This document shows positions 47,080-55,448 of a stretch of 64,000 nt of DNA, in pieces (position 1 is the first letter of the stretch; every line of letters starts with the position of its first letter). Below the pieces are notes generated by a model, which searched no databases, was not told the DNA's origin, and worked only from the letters and a program-made list of their open reading frames with translations. Source of the stretch: an uncultured Lachnospiraceae bacterium (GTDB lineage Bacteria; Bacillota; Clostridia; Lachnospirales; Lachnospiraceae); the NCBI GenBank assembly GCA_910586405.1, contig CAJUII010000004.1, positions 21,084-85,083 of the forward strand, read 5' to 3'. The position numbers were made by a program, and so were the translations under genes.

Positions 47080-47898
47080 ATGGTAACTGTTAAAATGAAA
47101 ACAAGTGGTCCCATGAACCGCAATTCCATTCTGTCAATCAACATGCCTGAACCGCAGAGCGTTAAAAATAAGAATAACATTACAACGATTGTCAAAAATA
47201 CACGAAACAATAGTTCTGTTCCCCTGTATTCCCAGCAGCCCTTCCGCCAGCCTCCATCGAGCGTGCCACAACAGCCGCAAAACATTCAGCCTGCATTGAC
47301 TGCGGGGCAGCAAAACACAGGCGGTACTCCGATTGCGCGCCCTGTTCCCACACTGCTGAACAAAGTGCAGAAGGGACAGAAAATACTGCTTTCCGCCGCC
47401 CCGCTGACCGCGGTGGACGCCTGCTTTGGCTGGAATGTCACAGATGCGCGATGCGATGTTGACGTGTCGGCATTTCTGCTTGGTGCTGACGGGAAAGTCA
47501 TTGGCGATTCATGGTTTGTCTTTTACGGCCAGACGCTCAGCCCTGACCAGAGCACCAGATTTGTGTCTGGCGGCGGTGCTGACCGCGAGCTTATTCAGGT
47601 GGACTTTAAACGGCTGAATCCACAGGTCAAGAAGATTGTTTTTGTCCTCACAATCAATGATGCGCTGGCGAACAGACTTCACTTTGGCATGCTCAAAGAC
47701 GCCTATGTGCGCATTTTAGATCAAACTGGTCATGAGCTTGTGAGCTTTCTCATGACAGACTACTACAATAATGTGATTTCGATGATGATCGGAGAACTTT
47801 ACCAGCACAACGGCGCATGGAAATTTAACGCTGTCGGAAACGGCGTCGCCAAAGATCTTGCCGGCCTGTGTGCGCTGTACGGCGTTCAGGTTCTCTGA
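47080..47898 (+). CDS. TerD-domain protein with proline/glutamine-rich N-terminus
   Basis: This 272-residue protein has about 95 residues of Pro/Gln/Asn-rich linker (QQPFRQPPSSVPQQPQN), then a TerD fold (KVQKGQKILLSA, CDVDVSAFLLGADGKV, MIGELYQHNGAWKFNAVGNG). TerD proteins bind Ca2+ in chemical stress responses. The Asp-rich DDEQI loop of its paralogues is changed to ADRELIQVDF, so its calcium site is incomplete. The ATG at 47080 has GGAGG upstream. AIM24 follows, probably in one transcript. It lies on the strand opposite the other three TerD genes. Confidence 0.88.
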   Translation: MVTVKMKTSGPMNRNSILSINMPEPQSVKNKNNITTIVKNTRNNSSVPLYSQQPFRQPPSSVPQQPQNIQPALTAGQQNTGGTPIARPVPTLLNKVQKGQKILLSAAPLTAVDACFGWNVTDARCDVDVSAFLLGADGKVIGDSWFVFYGQTLSPDQSTRFVSGGGADRELIQVDFKRLNPQVKKIVFVLTINDALANRLHFGMLKDAYVRILDQTGHELVSFLMTDYYNNVISMMIGELYQHNGAWKFNAVGNGVAKDLAGLCALYGVQVL

Positions 47899-47942
47899 GA
47901 AACGATTGATTCATGTATGGATACAAAAAGGAGTAACAAACA

Positions 47943-48674
47943 ATGTTGACATTTGAAGTGATTAACGAATTAACCCTGAAAGTGACCTGCCGCGGAAATG
48001 ATGTGCTGTTCACCAAGGCAGGTTCCTTTATCTGCGGTGAAAACGGCGGACAGAAAAATTATAAATTTGAAAAGCTGCTGCTCGGGCCGCAGGAAAATGC
48101 AGGGCAGGCGCTGATCGGCTCCCTGCTGCGGCGCGTCACTGGCGAAAATCTCCCGCTTATGAAAGTCATGATGAACGGCGACAGCATTACATACTATGCC
48201 AACCATGCCCAGCATGTAGTGGTATACCAGCTTCAGCCCGGCGAAGTGCTCTCGATTGAGTCGGAAAATATTCTCGCCTTCACCCCGGACTGCAAATACG
48301 ACGTGCGCTTCATCGGCTGCGGCGTCATTTCTCAGAAAGGGCTTGCCACCTCCACCCTGACAGGAACCGGACCGAATGCATACGTTGCCATCTTAATCGA
48401 CGGAAATCCCATTGTGCTGAGCAACGTCCAGACCGGCTCCACACTCGCCGTTGACCCGGATGCTGTCGTGTGCTGGATGGGCAACGGCTACTGTGATCCT
48501 GATATCAAGATGGATATCAACTGGAAAACCTTTATCGGTCAGACCTCGGGAGAATCCTACAGCTTCGAGTGGAATGCCCGCCAGCCTGTAACTGTCATCA
48601 TCCAGCCTAATGAGCGCGCAAGCGGCATCAGTCTTGGCATGGACGGCGGTCGTCTCGGCCATCGCCCCAATTAA
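47943..48674 (+). CDS. AIM24 family protein
   Basis: This 243-residue beta-rich protein fits AIM24: MVKVMMNGDSITYYANHAQHVVV is typical in part, as are LQPGEVLSIESENILAFTP, GTGPNAYVAI and a Gly-rich end. It has no signal peptide. AIM24 proteins often occur with TerD-type genes in Firmicutes; their role is unknown. It follows the TerD gene by 44 bp with an AAGGAG ribosome binding site. Confidence 0.82.
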   Translation: MLTFEVINELTLKVTCRGNDVLFTKAGSFICGENGGQKNYKFEKLLLGPQENAGQALIGSLLRRVTGENLPLMKVMMNGDSITYYANHAQHVVVYQLQPGEVLSIESENILAFTPDCKYDVRFIGCGVISQKGLATSTLTGTGPNAYVAILIDGNPIVLSNVQTGSTLAVDPDAVVCWMGNGYCDPDIKMDINWKTFIGQTSGESYSFEWNARQPVTVIIQPNERASGISLGMDGGRLGHRPN

Positions 48675-48776
48675 AAAATTACGAATCTGTCTGAAAACTC
48701 ACTGTACGCGGGCAAATTTGTGCCAGATGAAAGCATCACCAATCAAAACTCCAGATAAGTATGCACACTCGAATGC

Positions 48777-49538
48777 TCAGACATGCGCTAACACCGTGCC
48801 GAGCACGGTCTCTGCGAAAAGCTTTTCTGCCGGAGCGCAGATCACCTTGTCTGAAAACAAATATGCCCGCGCAAGCTCAGGCGCCGCAATCCCCAAATCT
48901 GCTGCTTCCAGCATAGAACAGTCAAATTCACTGTCCCCCGCTGCGATTACATACGCAGCACCCACATACTCCCTAAATCGCTGAACCGCGTTTCCCTTAC
49001 TCAATGCTTTGGGTACAACATAGACCTTCACACCATGATGAAACACATCAACAGCCTTTGCATCCAAGCACTTCCTCAAATCACACACGACCGCTTCAGG
49101 TTCCTCACACTTTGTAAAGACAAACAACTCTCGAATCAAGCGCAGCTCAAAATTTCTTCTTGGCTCCTTCTCCAAAAGAATCAATGCCTTACAAAGCGCA
49201 TCCCTGCTGCCTGCAATCCGCTCCAGCGAACCGCGGTACCACTCCTCGTCCTCTCTGCCGTCAGATAACAGCACACCGCCATTGCAGACAAGCGCGTAGG
49301 ATACAGTCCCTATGCCCAAATCAATCCGCTGGTACTGCTCTATCGTTCTCGTTGTCGTCGGCACGATCATCACCTGCTGTTCCTTCACCCTCACTTGCTT
49401 TAACAGCCGATACGTTTCTCCTGTGATATAAGAAATTTCTCTGTCATGATAAAGTTCGACACAGCGTTTATCCGCTCCGATATCATGCTTATATGAATAG
49501 ATGATTGTATTGTCCAAATCTGTATGAAAAACTATCAT
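48777..49538 (-). CDS. HAD-family phosphatase of the Ter island
   Basis: This 253-residue HAD enzyme has motif I HTDLDNTII (DxDxT form with two Asp), a Cof/MPGP-like cap region, a Lys in ALSKGNAVQRF and motif IV AAGDSEFDCSML. The shape suggests a sugar- or nucleotide-phosphate phosphatase. HAD phosphatases of this kind recur in Ter gene neighbourhoods, where they are proposed to act with PRTase and lyase enzymes on a nucleoside-like product. It is the last gene on the minus strand, 163 bp after the calcium ATPase. Confidence 0.83.
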   Translation of the reverse strand: MIVFHTDLDNTIIYSYKHDIGADKRCVELYHDREISYITGETYRLLKQVRVKEQQVMIVPTTTRTIEQYQRIDLGIGTVSYALVCNGGVLLSDGREDEEWYRGSLERIAGSRDALCKALILLEKEPRRNFELRLIRELFVFTKCEEPEAVVCDLRKCLDAKAVDVFHHGVKVYVVPKALSKGNAVQRFREYVGAAYVIAAGDSEFDCSMLEAADLGIAAPELARAYLFSDKVICAPAEKLFAETVLGTVLAHV

Positions 49539-49701
49539 CGATCACTCCTATATTTCAAAACATACTAAAGTTACAGGCAAAAAATGCAACAAGACTGTCG
49601 GAAAATACTGCCAGTTGCTCCATTAATGGTAGGCAGACTGCATTTCACGACAGCCCTTGTTCATAAACTGCTATTTATTTCTTTACCAATTGCACAGGTC
49701 T

Positions 49702-52362
49702 TTATTTTCTGTTGACAACAAGCTTTCTGACCATATCCACCGGAATCATAGTCACCGCCAGCACAACAATCGTAATCCATCCTTTGATTCCAAACGGCTT
49801 ACAGCTAAACATGTTTCCAATCCATGTAAACGCTTCAAATGGTATCAGTGCCGCATTGACAATCAACGCCTGTACTAAGATAATCGTCAAGAATACCTTG
49901 ATAAATCCTGTATTCTGATCGAGTCCCTTGAAAATACCAAATCCGTCATCTCTGACATTAAAGCCATTAAACAGTGCACTCACAATAAACAGCACGAAAT
50001 ATCCTGTCAAATGCTGCTCCTCTGTGTCAAACAAATCCACAAAGAACGGCGCTTTCAGATAGACAAAGCTCACAACCGTAAGCCAGAGTCCCATCGTGAT
50101 AATCTGTGCCATCATGGGCTTGCTCACAATGCTCTCATCCCTTCTTCTAGGTTTCTCGCGCATATACTTTTCAAGCGCTGGTTCATTGCCCAGCATAATC
50201 GCACCGAGACTGTCCATCACAAGGTTTACAAACAGTAAGTGTGTTACCTTGAGCGGCTCATCCACACCAAAGAACGGTGCGATCGCACTGACGATAACGG
50301 CTGTGACGTTAATTACTAATTGGAACTTACAGAATTTTAATATATTATGGTAAATCGTTCTTCCGTACAAGATAGCATCCTTGATAGACTTAAAGTTATC
50401 ATCCAGAATTACAATCTTACCAGCTTCCTTTGCTGCCTCTGTACCACTGCCCATCGCAAAACCGACATCGGCGCGCTTTAGTGCCGGCGAATCATTCACA
50501 CCGTCACCCGTCATACCCACAACAAGGTTCATCTCCTGACAGAGTCTTACCATACGGGACTTATCTGTCGGCAGCGCTCTTGCAATCACACGAATCTTCG
50601 GTATAATCTTCTTTACCTCGTCGTCTGTCATCTCATTTAACTGGGCAGAGGAGAGCGCCATCTCATCGTTGCTCTTTAACAAGCCCGCATCCTTAGCAAT
50701 CGCCACGGCAGTCTCAAGTCTGTCACCTGTAATCATGACAACCTGAATGCCCGCATTCTGCACTTCCTTAATCGCCTCTCTCGCCTCCGGTCTCACATCA
50801 TCACGGATGCCGACCAGACCGATAATGACAATATCTTGATTGATCTTGCTCTCCACAAGCGGGTTCTCAGAATAGCCAAACGCCAGCACACGCATTGCCT
50901 TTGCCGCAAGCTCGTCAATCTTTCTGTCAAGCACTGCCTTATCTATATCCCGAACGTTTCCGTCCGCATCCAAATACTTTGTCGCCGCTGCAAGAAGCCG
51001 CTCCGGCGCCCCCTTATAAAAGGTCTTGCCCACGCTGTCGATTCGCGCCTGACTGAATTTGTTCGTCGAGTTAAAGCCCTGCTGCGCCGTAACCACATAC
51101 TCCTTGTTGGAAGCCAACGTGTTGAAAGTATCCTCCCCGATAAACTTCATGAGCGCCTGATCAGTAGCATTACCTCCGATAACTCTGTGTGAAGCGTCAA
51201 ACATCGATTGTGTATTCTTACCGATCGCAAGGTCCATCAGTCCCTTGATTTTACTATGCTTACTCAACTGTGGGATGTCAATCGAATTGCCGTCCGCACA
51301 GAAGAAATCTACCACCTCAAGCGATCCTTTGGTGATCGTACCCGTCTTATCACTGAAGAGAATGTTTAATGAACCCGCAGTCTCTATACCTTCTGCTTTT
51401 CTGACAAGGACATTATGGTCAAGCATCTTGCTTGTATTCTGCATCAGCACAAGCGAGATCATCAGCGGAAGTCCCTCCGGCACCGCACAGACGATAATCA
51501 CGACTGCAAGTGAGACCGCATCGATCACATTCTTGATGATATCAGGTATCGGCTGTGAAAAGTATCCTGCTGCCCCGCCGTCAAATACCAGTACCGCATG
51601 TGCCAGATAAAACAGTGCAATGATAATCGCACCGATGTAGCCAAAGGTTGAGATCTGCTTTGCAAGCTTTGCAAGCTTCACCTTGAGCGGCGAGTCTGGT
51701 TCGTCCTCCTGCATTTCCTCAGCCATCTTGCCCATCATAGTCTTCAAGCCGACTTTTCTGACATCGAGCACACCTTCACCGTCAAAGATCACCGCGCCGC
51801 GAAACAGGGAATACTTGTCCACGAACGTGTCGCCTGTAATGTCATCCGCAAGCTGCACACTGGGGTCTGCCGCTGTCTTTTTGCACTCCTCCGCCTCTCC
51901 GTTCAAGGCTGAGTTGTCTACCTTAAGTGCGCCATCAATCAGAATACCATCTGCCGGGACCTTGTCACCGGACTGCAACAACACCTTATCTCCGACAACG
52001 ACATCATCCACCTCGATCACCGTGACGACGCCATTTCTGTATACCTTACACTTGTCCTTCTCTGTGCTGTCTTTCAGCTCGCGGTACTTGGTATCACTCG
52101 CCACACCAGTCTTTGCTGACACAAATGCCACAACAAGCACTGCCACGATCGTTCCAAGCGGCTCGTAAATCTCCGCGTAGCCAAAGAAAAACATGACAAT
52201 CATCAGCGCCGCGATCGCTAAGAGGATCTTGATCATCGGGTCCCCGAAGGTCTCCTTAAACTCCTCCCAAAAGGTAGTCGGCTCCGAATCAGGAATCTGA
52301 TTCGAACCATACTGTCCGCGCGACTGCTCGACCTCTTTGTCACTAAGTCCATTAAATTTCAT
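49702..52362 (-). CDS. Calcium-translocating P-type ATPase
   Basis: This 886-residue P-type ATPase has the phosphorylation loop SDKTGTITKG (Asp near 337), VPEGLP in the fourth membrane helix as in SERCA/PMCA pumps, TGD in MITGDRLE, and GMTGDGVNDSPALKRADVG. It should expel Ca2+ (or Mn2+) at the membrane. It follows three TerD genes by 34 bp and is in their operon, replacing the TerC-type protein seen in Bacillus yceCDEFGH. Coupling a calcium pump to calcium-binding TerD proteins makes functional sense. Confidence 0.92.
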   Translation of the reverse strand: MKFNGLSDKEVEQSRGQYGSNQIPDSEPTTFWEEFKETFGDPMIKILLAIAALMIVMFFFGYAEIYEPLGTIVAVLVVAFVSAKTGVASDTKYRELKDSTEKDKCKVYRNGVVTVIEVDDVVVGDKVLLQSGDKVPADGILIDGALKVDNSALNGEAEECKKTAADPSVQLADDITGDTFVDKYSLFRGAVIFDGEGVLDVRKVGLKTMMGKMAEEMQEDEPDSPLKVKLAKLAKQISTFGYIGAIIIALFYLAHAVLVFDGGAAGYFSQPIPDIIKNVIDAVSLAVVIIVCAVPEGLPLMISLVLMQNTSKMLDHNVLVRKAEGIETAGSLNILFSDKTGTITKGSLEVVDFFCADGNSIDIPQLSKHSKIKGLMDLAIGKNTQSMFDASHRVIGGNATDQALMKFIGEDTFNTLASNKEYVVTAQQGFNSTNKFSQARIDSVGKTFYKGAPERLLAAATKYLDADGNVRDIDKAVLDRKIDELAAKAMRVLAFGYSENPLVESKINQDIVIIGLVGIRDDVRPEAREAIKEVQNAGIQVVMITGDRLETAVAIAKDAGLLKSNDEMALSSAQLNEMTDDEVKKIIPKIRVIARALPTDKSRMVRLCQEMNLVVGMTGDGVNDSPALKRADVGFAMGSGTEAAKEAGKIVILDDNFKSIKDAILYGRTIYHNILKFCKFQLVINVTAVIVSAIAPFFGVDEPLKVTHLLFVNLVMDSLGAIMLGNEPALEKYMREKPRRRDESIVSKPMMAQIITMGLWLTVVSFVYLKAPFFVDLFDTEEQHLTGYFVLFIVSALFNGFNVRDDGFGIFKGLDQNTGFIKVFLTIILVQALIVNAALIPFEAFTWIGNMFSCKPFGIKGWITIVVLAVTMIPVDMVRKLVVNRK

Positions 52363-52396
52363 TTTTCATTTTCTCCTCATTCATTGTTGACTTCAT

Positions 52397-52987
52397 TTAT
52401 ATAAATCGATTGGCAAGCTCGCCAAGCCCCGGATCGGTCGTTCCCTGTCCCATCGCATTGAATTTCCACTCGCCATTATGCCTGTAAATCTCACCGAAGA
52501 TCATTGCCGTCATATTTGAGTAATCCTCTGACAGATCATACTTGCAAAGCTCTGTGTTATTTCTGGCATCGACAACGCGGATAAACGCATTTTTGATCAT
52601 GCCAAAATGCTGCTTTCTCTGCACAGCCTGATAAATGTTTACGACAACAACAATCTTGTCATAAACCTGCGGAACAGATGCCAAGTCTATAATAATCTGC
52701 TCGTCATCTCCCTCACCAGCTCCCGTCAGGTTATCGCCCATGTGCTGTACCGTACCTGTCGGATGCTTGAGATTGCCAAAATAGATGATATCCTCATTTG
52801 CACAGAGCTTTCCGCTTCTGAGCATCAGCGCAGACGCATCACAGTCGATTGGCTGCGGCTTGGGTGCAAAGAAACCTCTCTTGCCCTGCGGCGCCTCATC
52901 CCAGCCAAGTCCCACGATCACTTTGGATAGACCTGCATTATCCTTAGATAAACTGACTTTCTGTCCCTTTTGTAAACTTACTGACAT
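52397..52987 (-). CDS. TerD-domain protein, divergent (YceC-like)
   Basis: This 196-residue TerD protein keeps [12 protein letters not shown], the [16 protein letters not shown] calcium loop and [21 protein letters not shown]. The first Asp-rich loop is altered: a KPQPIDCDASALML version replaces DFDLDAAAF. It is the third of three TerD genes in a row, most divergent, and precedes the calcium pump. Confidence 0.9.
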   Translation of the reverse strand: MSVSLQKGQKVSLSKDNAGLSKVIVGLGWDEAPQGKRGFFAPKPQPIDCDASALMLRSGKLCANEDIIYFGNLKHPTGTVQHMGDNLTGAGEGDDEQIIIDLASVPQVYDKIVVVVNIYQAVQRKQHFGMIKNAFIRVVDARNNTELCKYDLSEDYSNMTAMIFGEIYRHNGEWKFNAMGQGTTDPGLGELANRFI

Positions 52988-53036
52988 TGTATTCTCCCTT
53001 CTATCAACCTAGTTTTACCTTGATGATCTGAATCCA

Positions 53037-53618
53037 TTACTCAACATCAACACCGAAATTTGCACACAGCGCCGCAAGACCACCCTGGAATCCGTTTCCG
53101 ATCGCATTGAATTTCCACTCGCCGCCATTCTTGTACAGCTCTCCAAATACTGCCGCCGTCTCAATCGAGAAATCCTCACCCAAATCATAGCGAATCATTT
53201 CCTCTCCTGTCTCCTCATTGTAAATTCTGATAAACGCATTGCTGACCTGACCAAAATTCTGCCGTCTTTGCTCTGCCTCGTAGATCGTCACTGTAAACGC
53301 AATCTTTGTGATATTGTCAGGAACCTTTGACAAGTCTACCTTAATCTGCTCATCGTCTCCGTCACCGACTCCAGTGAGATTATCCCCCTGATGTACAACA
53401 CTGCCCGACGGATGGGTGAGATTACTATAAAATACAAAATCATTGGAATCCGCAACCTTGCCTGAATCGCCCAATAAAAAGGCTGCCGCATCCAGGTCAA
53501 AATCTCCGCCTGTATCAAATGCATTGACATCCCATCCAAGTCCTACAATGACTTTCTTCAACCCCGGATTATCCTTTGTGAGACTGACCTTCTGACCTTT
53601 TTGTAAACTTACTGGCAT
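53037..53618 (-). CDS. TerD-domain protein (YceD/YceE-like), middle gene
   Basis: This 193-residue protein is a canonical TerD with both calcium loops, [12 protein letters not shown] and [19 protein letters not shown], and the [19 protein letters not shown] finish. It is closely similar to the next gene, so the pair arose by tandem duplication. TerD proteins are soluble and act in tellurite, phage or antibiotic stress responses. It starts 24 bp after the upstream TerD gene. Confidence 0.95.
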   Translation of the reverse strand: MPVSLQKGQKVSLTKDNPGLKKVIVGLGWDVNAFDTGGDFDLDAAAFLLGDSGKVADSNDFVFYSNLTHPSGSVVHQGDNLTGVGDGDDEQIKVDLSKVPDNITKIAFTVTIYEAEQRRQNFGQVSNAFIRIYNEETGEEMIRYDLGEDFSIETAAVFGELYKNGGEWKFNAIGNGFQGGLAALCANFGVDVE

Positions 53619-53642
53619 CTTTTTGCCCTCCTTTTTTCTATT

Positions 53643-54224
53643 TTATGCAACCTCTATGCCATAATGACCACAGAGTGCTGCAAGTCCGCCCTGAAAACCA
53701 CTTCCGATTGCATTGAACTTCCACTCTCCATTATGTCTGTACAGCTCCCCGACTACGACCGCCGTCTCAATCGAGAAATCCTCACCCAAATCATAGCGAA
53801 TCAACTCTGTGTTCGTCATCTCATCGACTATTCTGATAAATGCGTTGGAAACCTGTCCAAAATTCTGTCTCCTGGTATCTGCGTCATAAATCGTAACCGT
53901 AAATGCCACCTTCTCAATATTAGCGGGAATCTTGTCGAGATCAACCGCAATCTGCTCGTCATCTCCCTCACCCGCGCCTGTCAGGTTGTCGCCCATGTGC
54001 TTCAATGCCTCACTTGGATGTGTCAGATTATGGTAATATATAAACTCCTGCTCCGTCGGGCACTTTCCGTCTGCCCCCACCATAAATGCTGCTGCATCCA
54101 GGTCAAAGTCCGCACCGGAATCAAACGCGTTGACATCCCATCCAAGTCCTACCATAATCTTTTTGAGACCCGGATTTCCTTTTGTCAGATCGACCTTCTG
54201 TCCTTTTGATAAATTGATTGGCAT
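53643..54224 (-). CDS. TerD-domain protein (YceD/YceE-like), first gene
   Basis: This 193-residue protein is a canonical TerD with [12 protein letters not shown] and [19 protein letters not shown], so both calcium loops are intact. It differs from its neighbour mainly at the surface. It is first in the TerD array, 36 bp after telA, with GGAGG upstream. Confidence 0.95.
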   Translation of the reverse strand: MPINLSKGQKVDLTKGNPGLKKIMVGLGWDVNAFDSGADFDLDAAAFMVGADGKCPTEQEFIYYHNLTHPSEALKHMGDNLTGAGEGDDEQIAVDLDKIPANIEKVAFTVTIYDADTRRQNFGQVSNAFIRIVDEMTNTELIRYDLGEDFSIETAVVVGELYRHNGEWKFNAIGSGFQGGLAALCGHYGIEVA

Positions 54225-54260
54225 ATCTTTTCCTCCTTCATAACAATTAACATACTAAAA

Positions 54261-55415
54261 TTACTGTGCTCTCTTGTCTGGCATATGATACATCCTGTTG
54301 AACTCCTGCTTGATCGTCTCAAGTCGCGCCTGATCCTCAACACGTTTCTTTTTCGCGTCATTTTGAATCTGCCTTGTCTCATTGATACCGTCCACAATCG
54401 TTTTCCAGGTTGTTTCTAATGTTTCAATCTTGATCGAGCTGCCTGCTGCCATCGCCGTTGTCAGCTTTGTCTGCTCGACTGTATTCTGCGCATTGCGAAT
54501 CAACATCTCGTTGGTCTTGGCGTCAAGTGCACTCATCGCCTCCGCTTGCAGCTTCTGGCGTTTGAGCATGATCGCCTGCGCAAGTGCCTGCTTAAACACT
54601 GGCAGTGTGATGATAAAGGCGGAATTAATCTTCCTGACAAGATTCATATTGCTAAATTCCATCGCTTTGATCATCGGGATTGACTGCATAGCTACGCTTT
54701 CCGCAGTCCTCAAATCCTGTGTGCGCTGCTCTAGCATCATCAGCGCCTGATTCAGACTGGTCAGTTCAAACTGAATGGAGGTGTCTCCCGTCATCTGCAT
54801 ATCAGATTCCCGCTGCGCGATGTACGCCTCAATCTCCCTACACCCCTGCTCCCCCGCAAGGATATATTTGACCAGCTCATGATAATAGTTTACATTCGCC
54901 TCAAACATTGTATTCAGATTGCGGTTCGACTGTTTGATCTCCGATTCATATTTTCGAAGCTCCACATAGATCTTGTCAACCTCATCCCCCATTGTATGAT
55001 ACTTATCCAGGATTTTGTCCAATTGCCTCCTCATATTGCCAAAAAGTTTGCCAAACAAGGAAGGATTCTCCTGAAGCTCGTCAATATCGAATTTCTCCAT
55101 CACCTTCGCAAGCGCATTGAGCATCTCACTCGAGTCATCCAGCTGGGACATATTCACATTGTTGAGTACTACATCCGACGCCTTAGAGATCTCCTCCGCA
55201 ACCTCCGCGCCAAAGGATACGATCGTCTCAAGATTGTTGATCTCGATCGTGCTCACGATGTTGTCAACCTCCTGCGAACCGACAAGCACCTCATTCATCT
55301 GCTGTCTGTCCTCGACGATGTCATACGTTTCAACCACCTCAATCTCATTTCTGGCATCCACTGTATTTGCCATCGCCGATGCCTGTGTCTTTGTTTTGCT
55401 AAAATCAAGTCCCAT
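54261..55415 (-). CDS. Toxic anion resistance (TelA/YceH) family protein
   Basis: This 384-residue mostly helical protein is TelA-like: long helices with LFGKLFGNMRRQLDKILDKYHTM, LILAGEQGCREIEAYI in part, and a final NRMYHMP. The N-terminal 100 residues bear SFGAEVAEEISKASDVVLN. It is soluble and belongs to the stress operon between yceG and the terD genes, as in Bacillus yce. Its molecular function is not known. Confidence 0.92.
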   Translation of the reverse strand: MGLDFSKTKTQASAMANTVDARNEIEVVETYDIVEDRQQMNEVLVGSQEVDNIVSTIEINNLETIVSFGAEVAEEISKASDVVLNNVNMSQLDDSSEMLNALAKVMEKFDIDELQENPSLFGKLFGNMRRQLDKILDKYHTMGDEVDKIYVELRKYESEIKQSNRNLNTMFEANVNYYHELVKYILAGEQGCREIEAYIAQRESDMQMTGDTSIQFELTSLNQALMMLEQRTQDLRTAESVAMQSIPMIKAMEFSNMNLVRKINSAFIITLPVFKQALAQAIMLKRQKLQAEAMSALDAKTNEMLIRNAQNTVEQTKLTTAMAAGSSIKIETLETTWKTIVDGINETRQIQNDAKKKRVEDQARLETIKQEFNRMYHMPDKRAQ

Positions 55416-55448
55416 TTTTACTCCTCCGTTCTGTTCATAACCTGCAAA

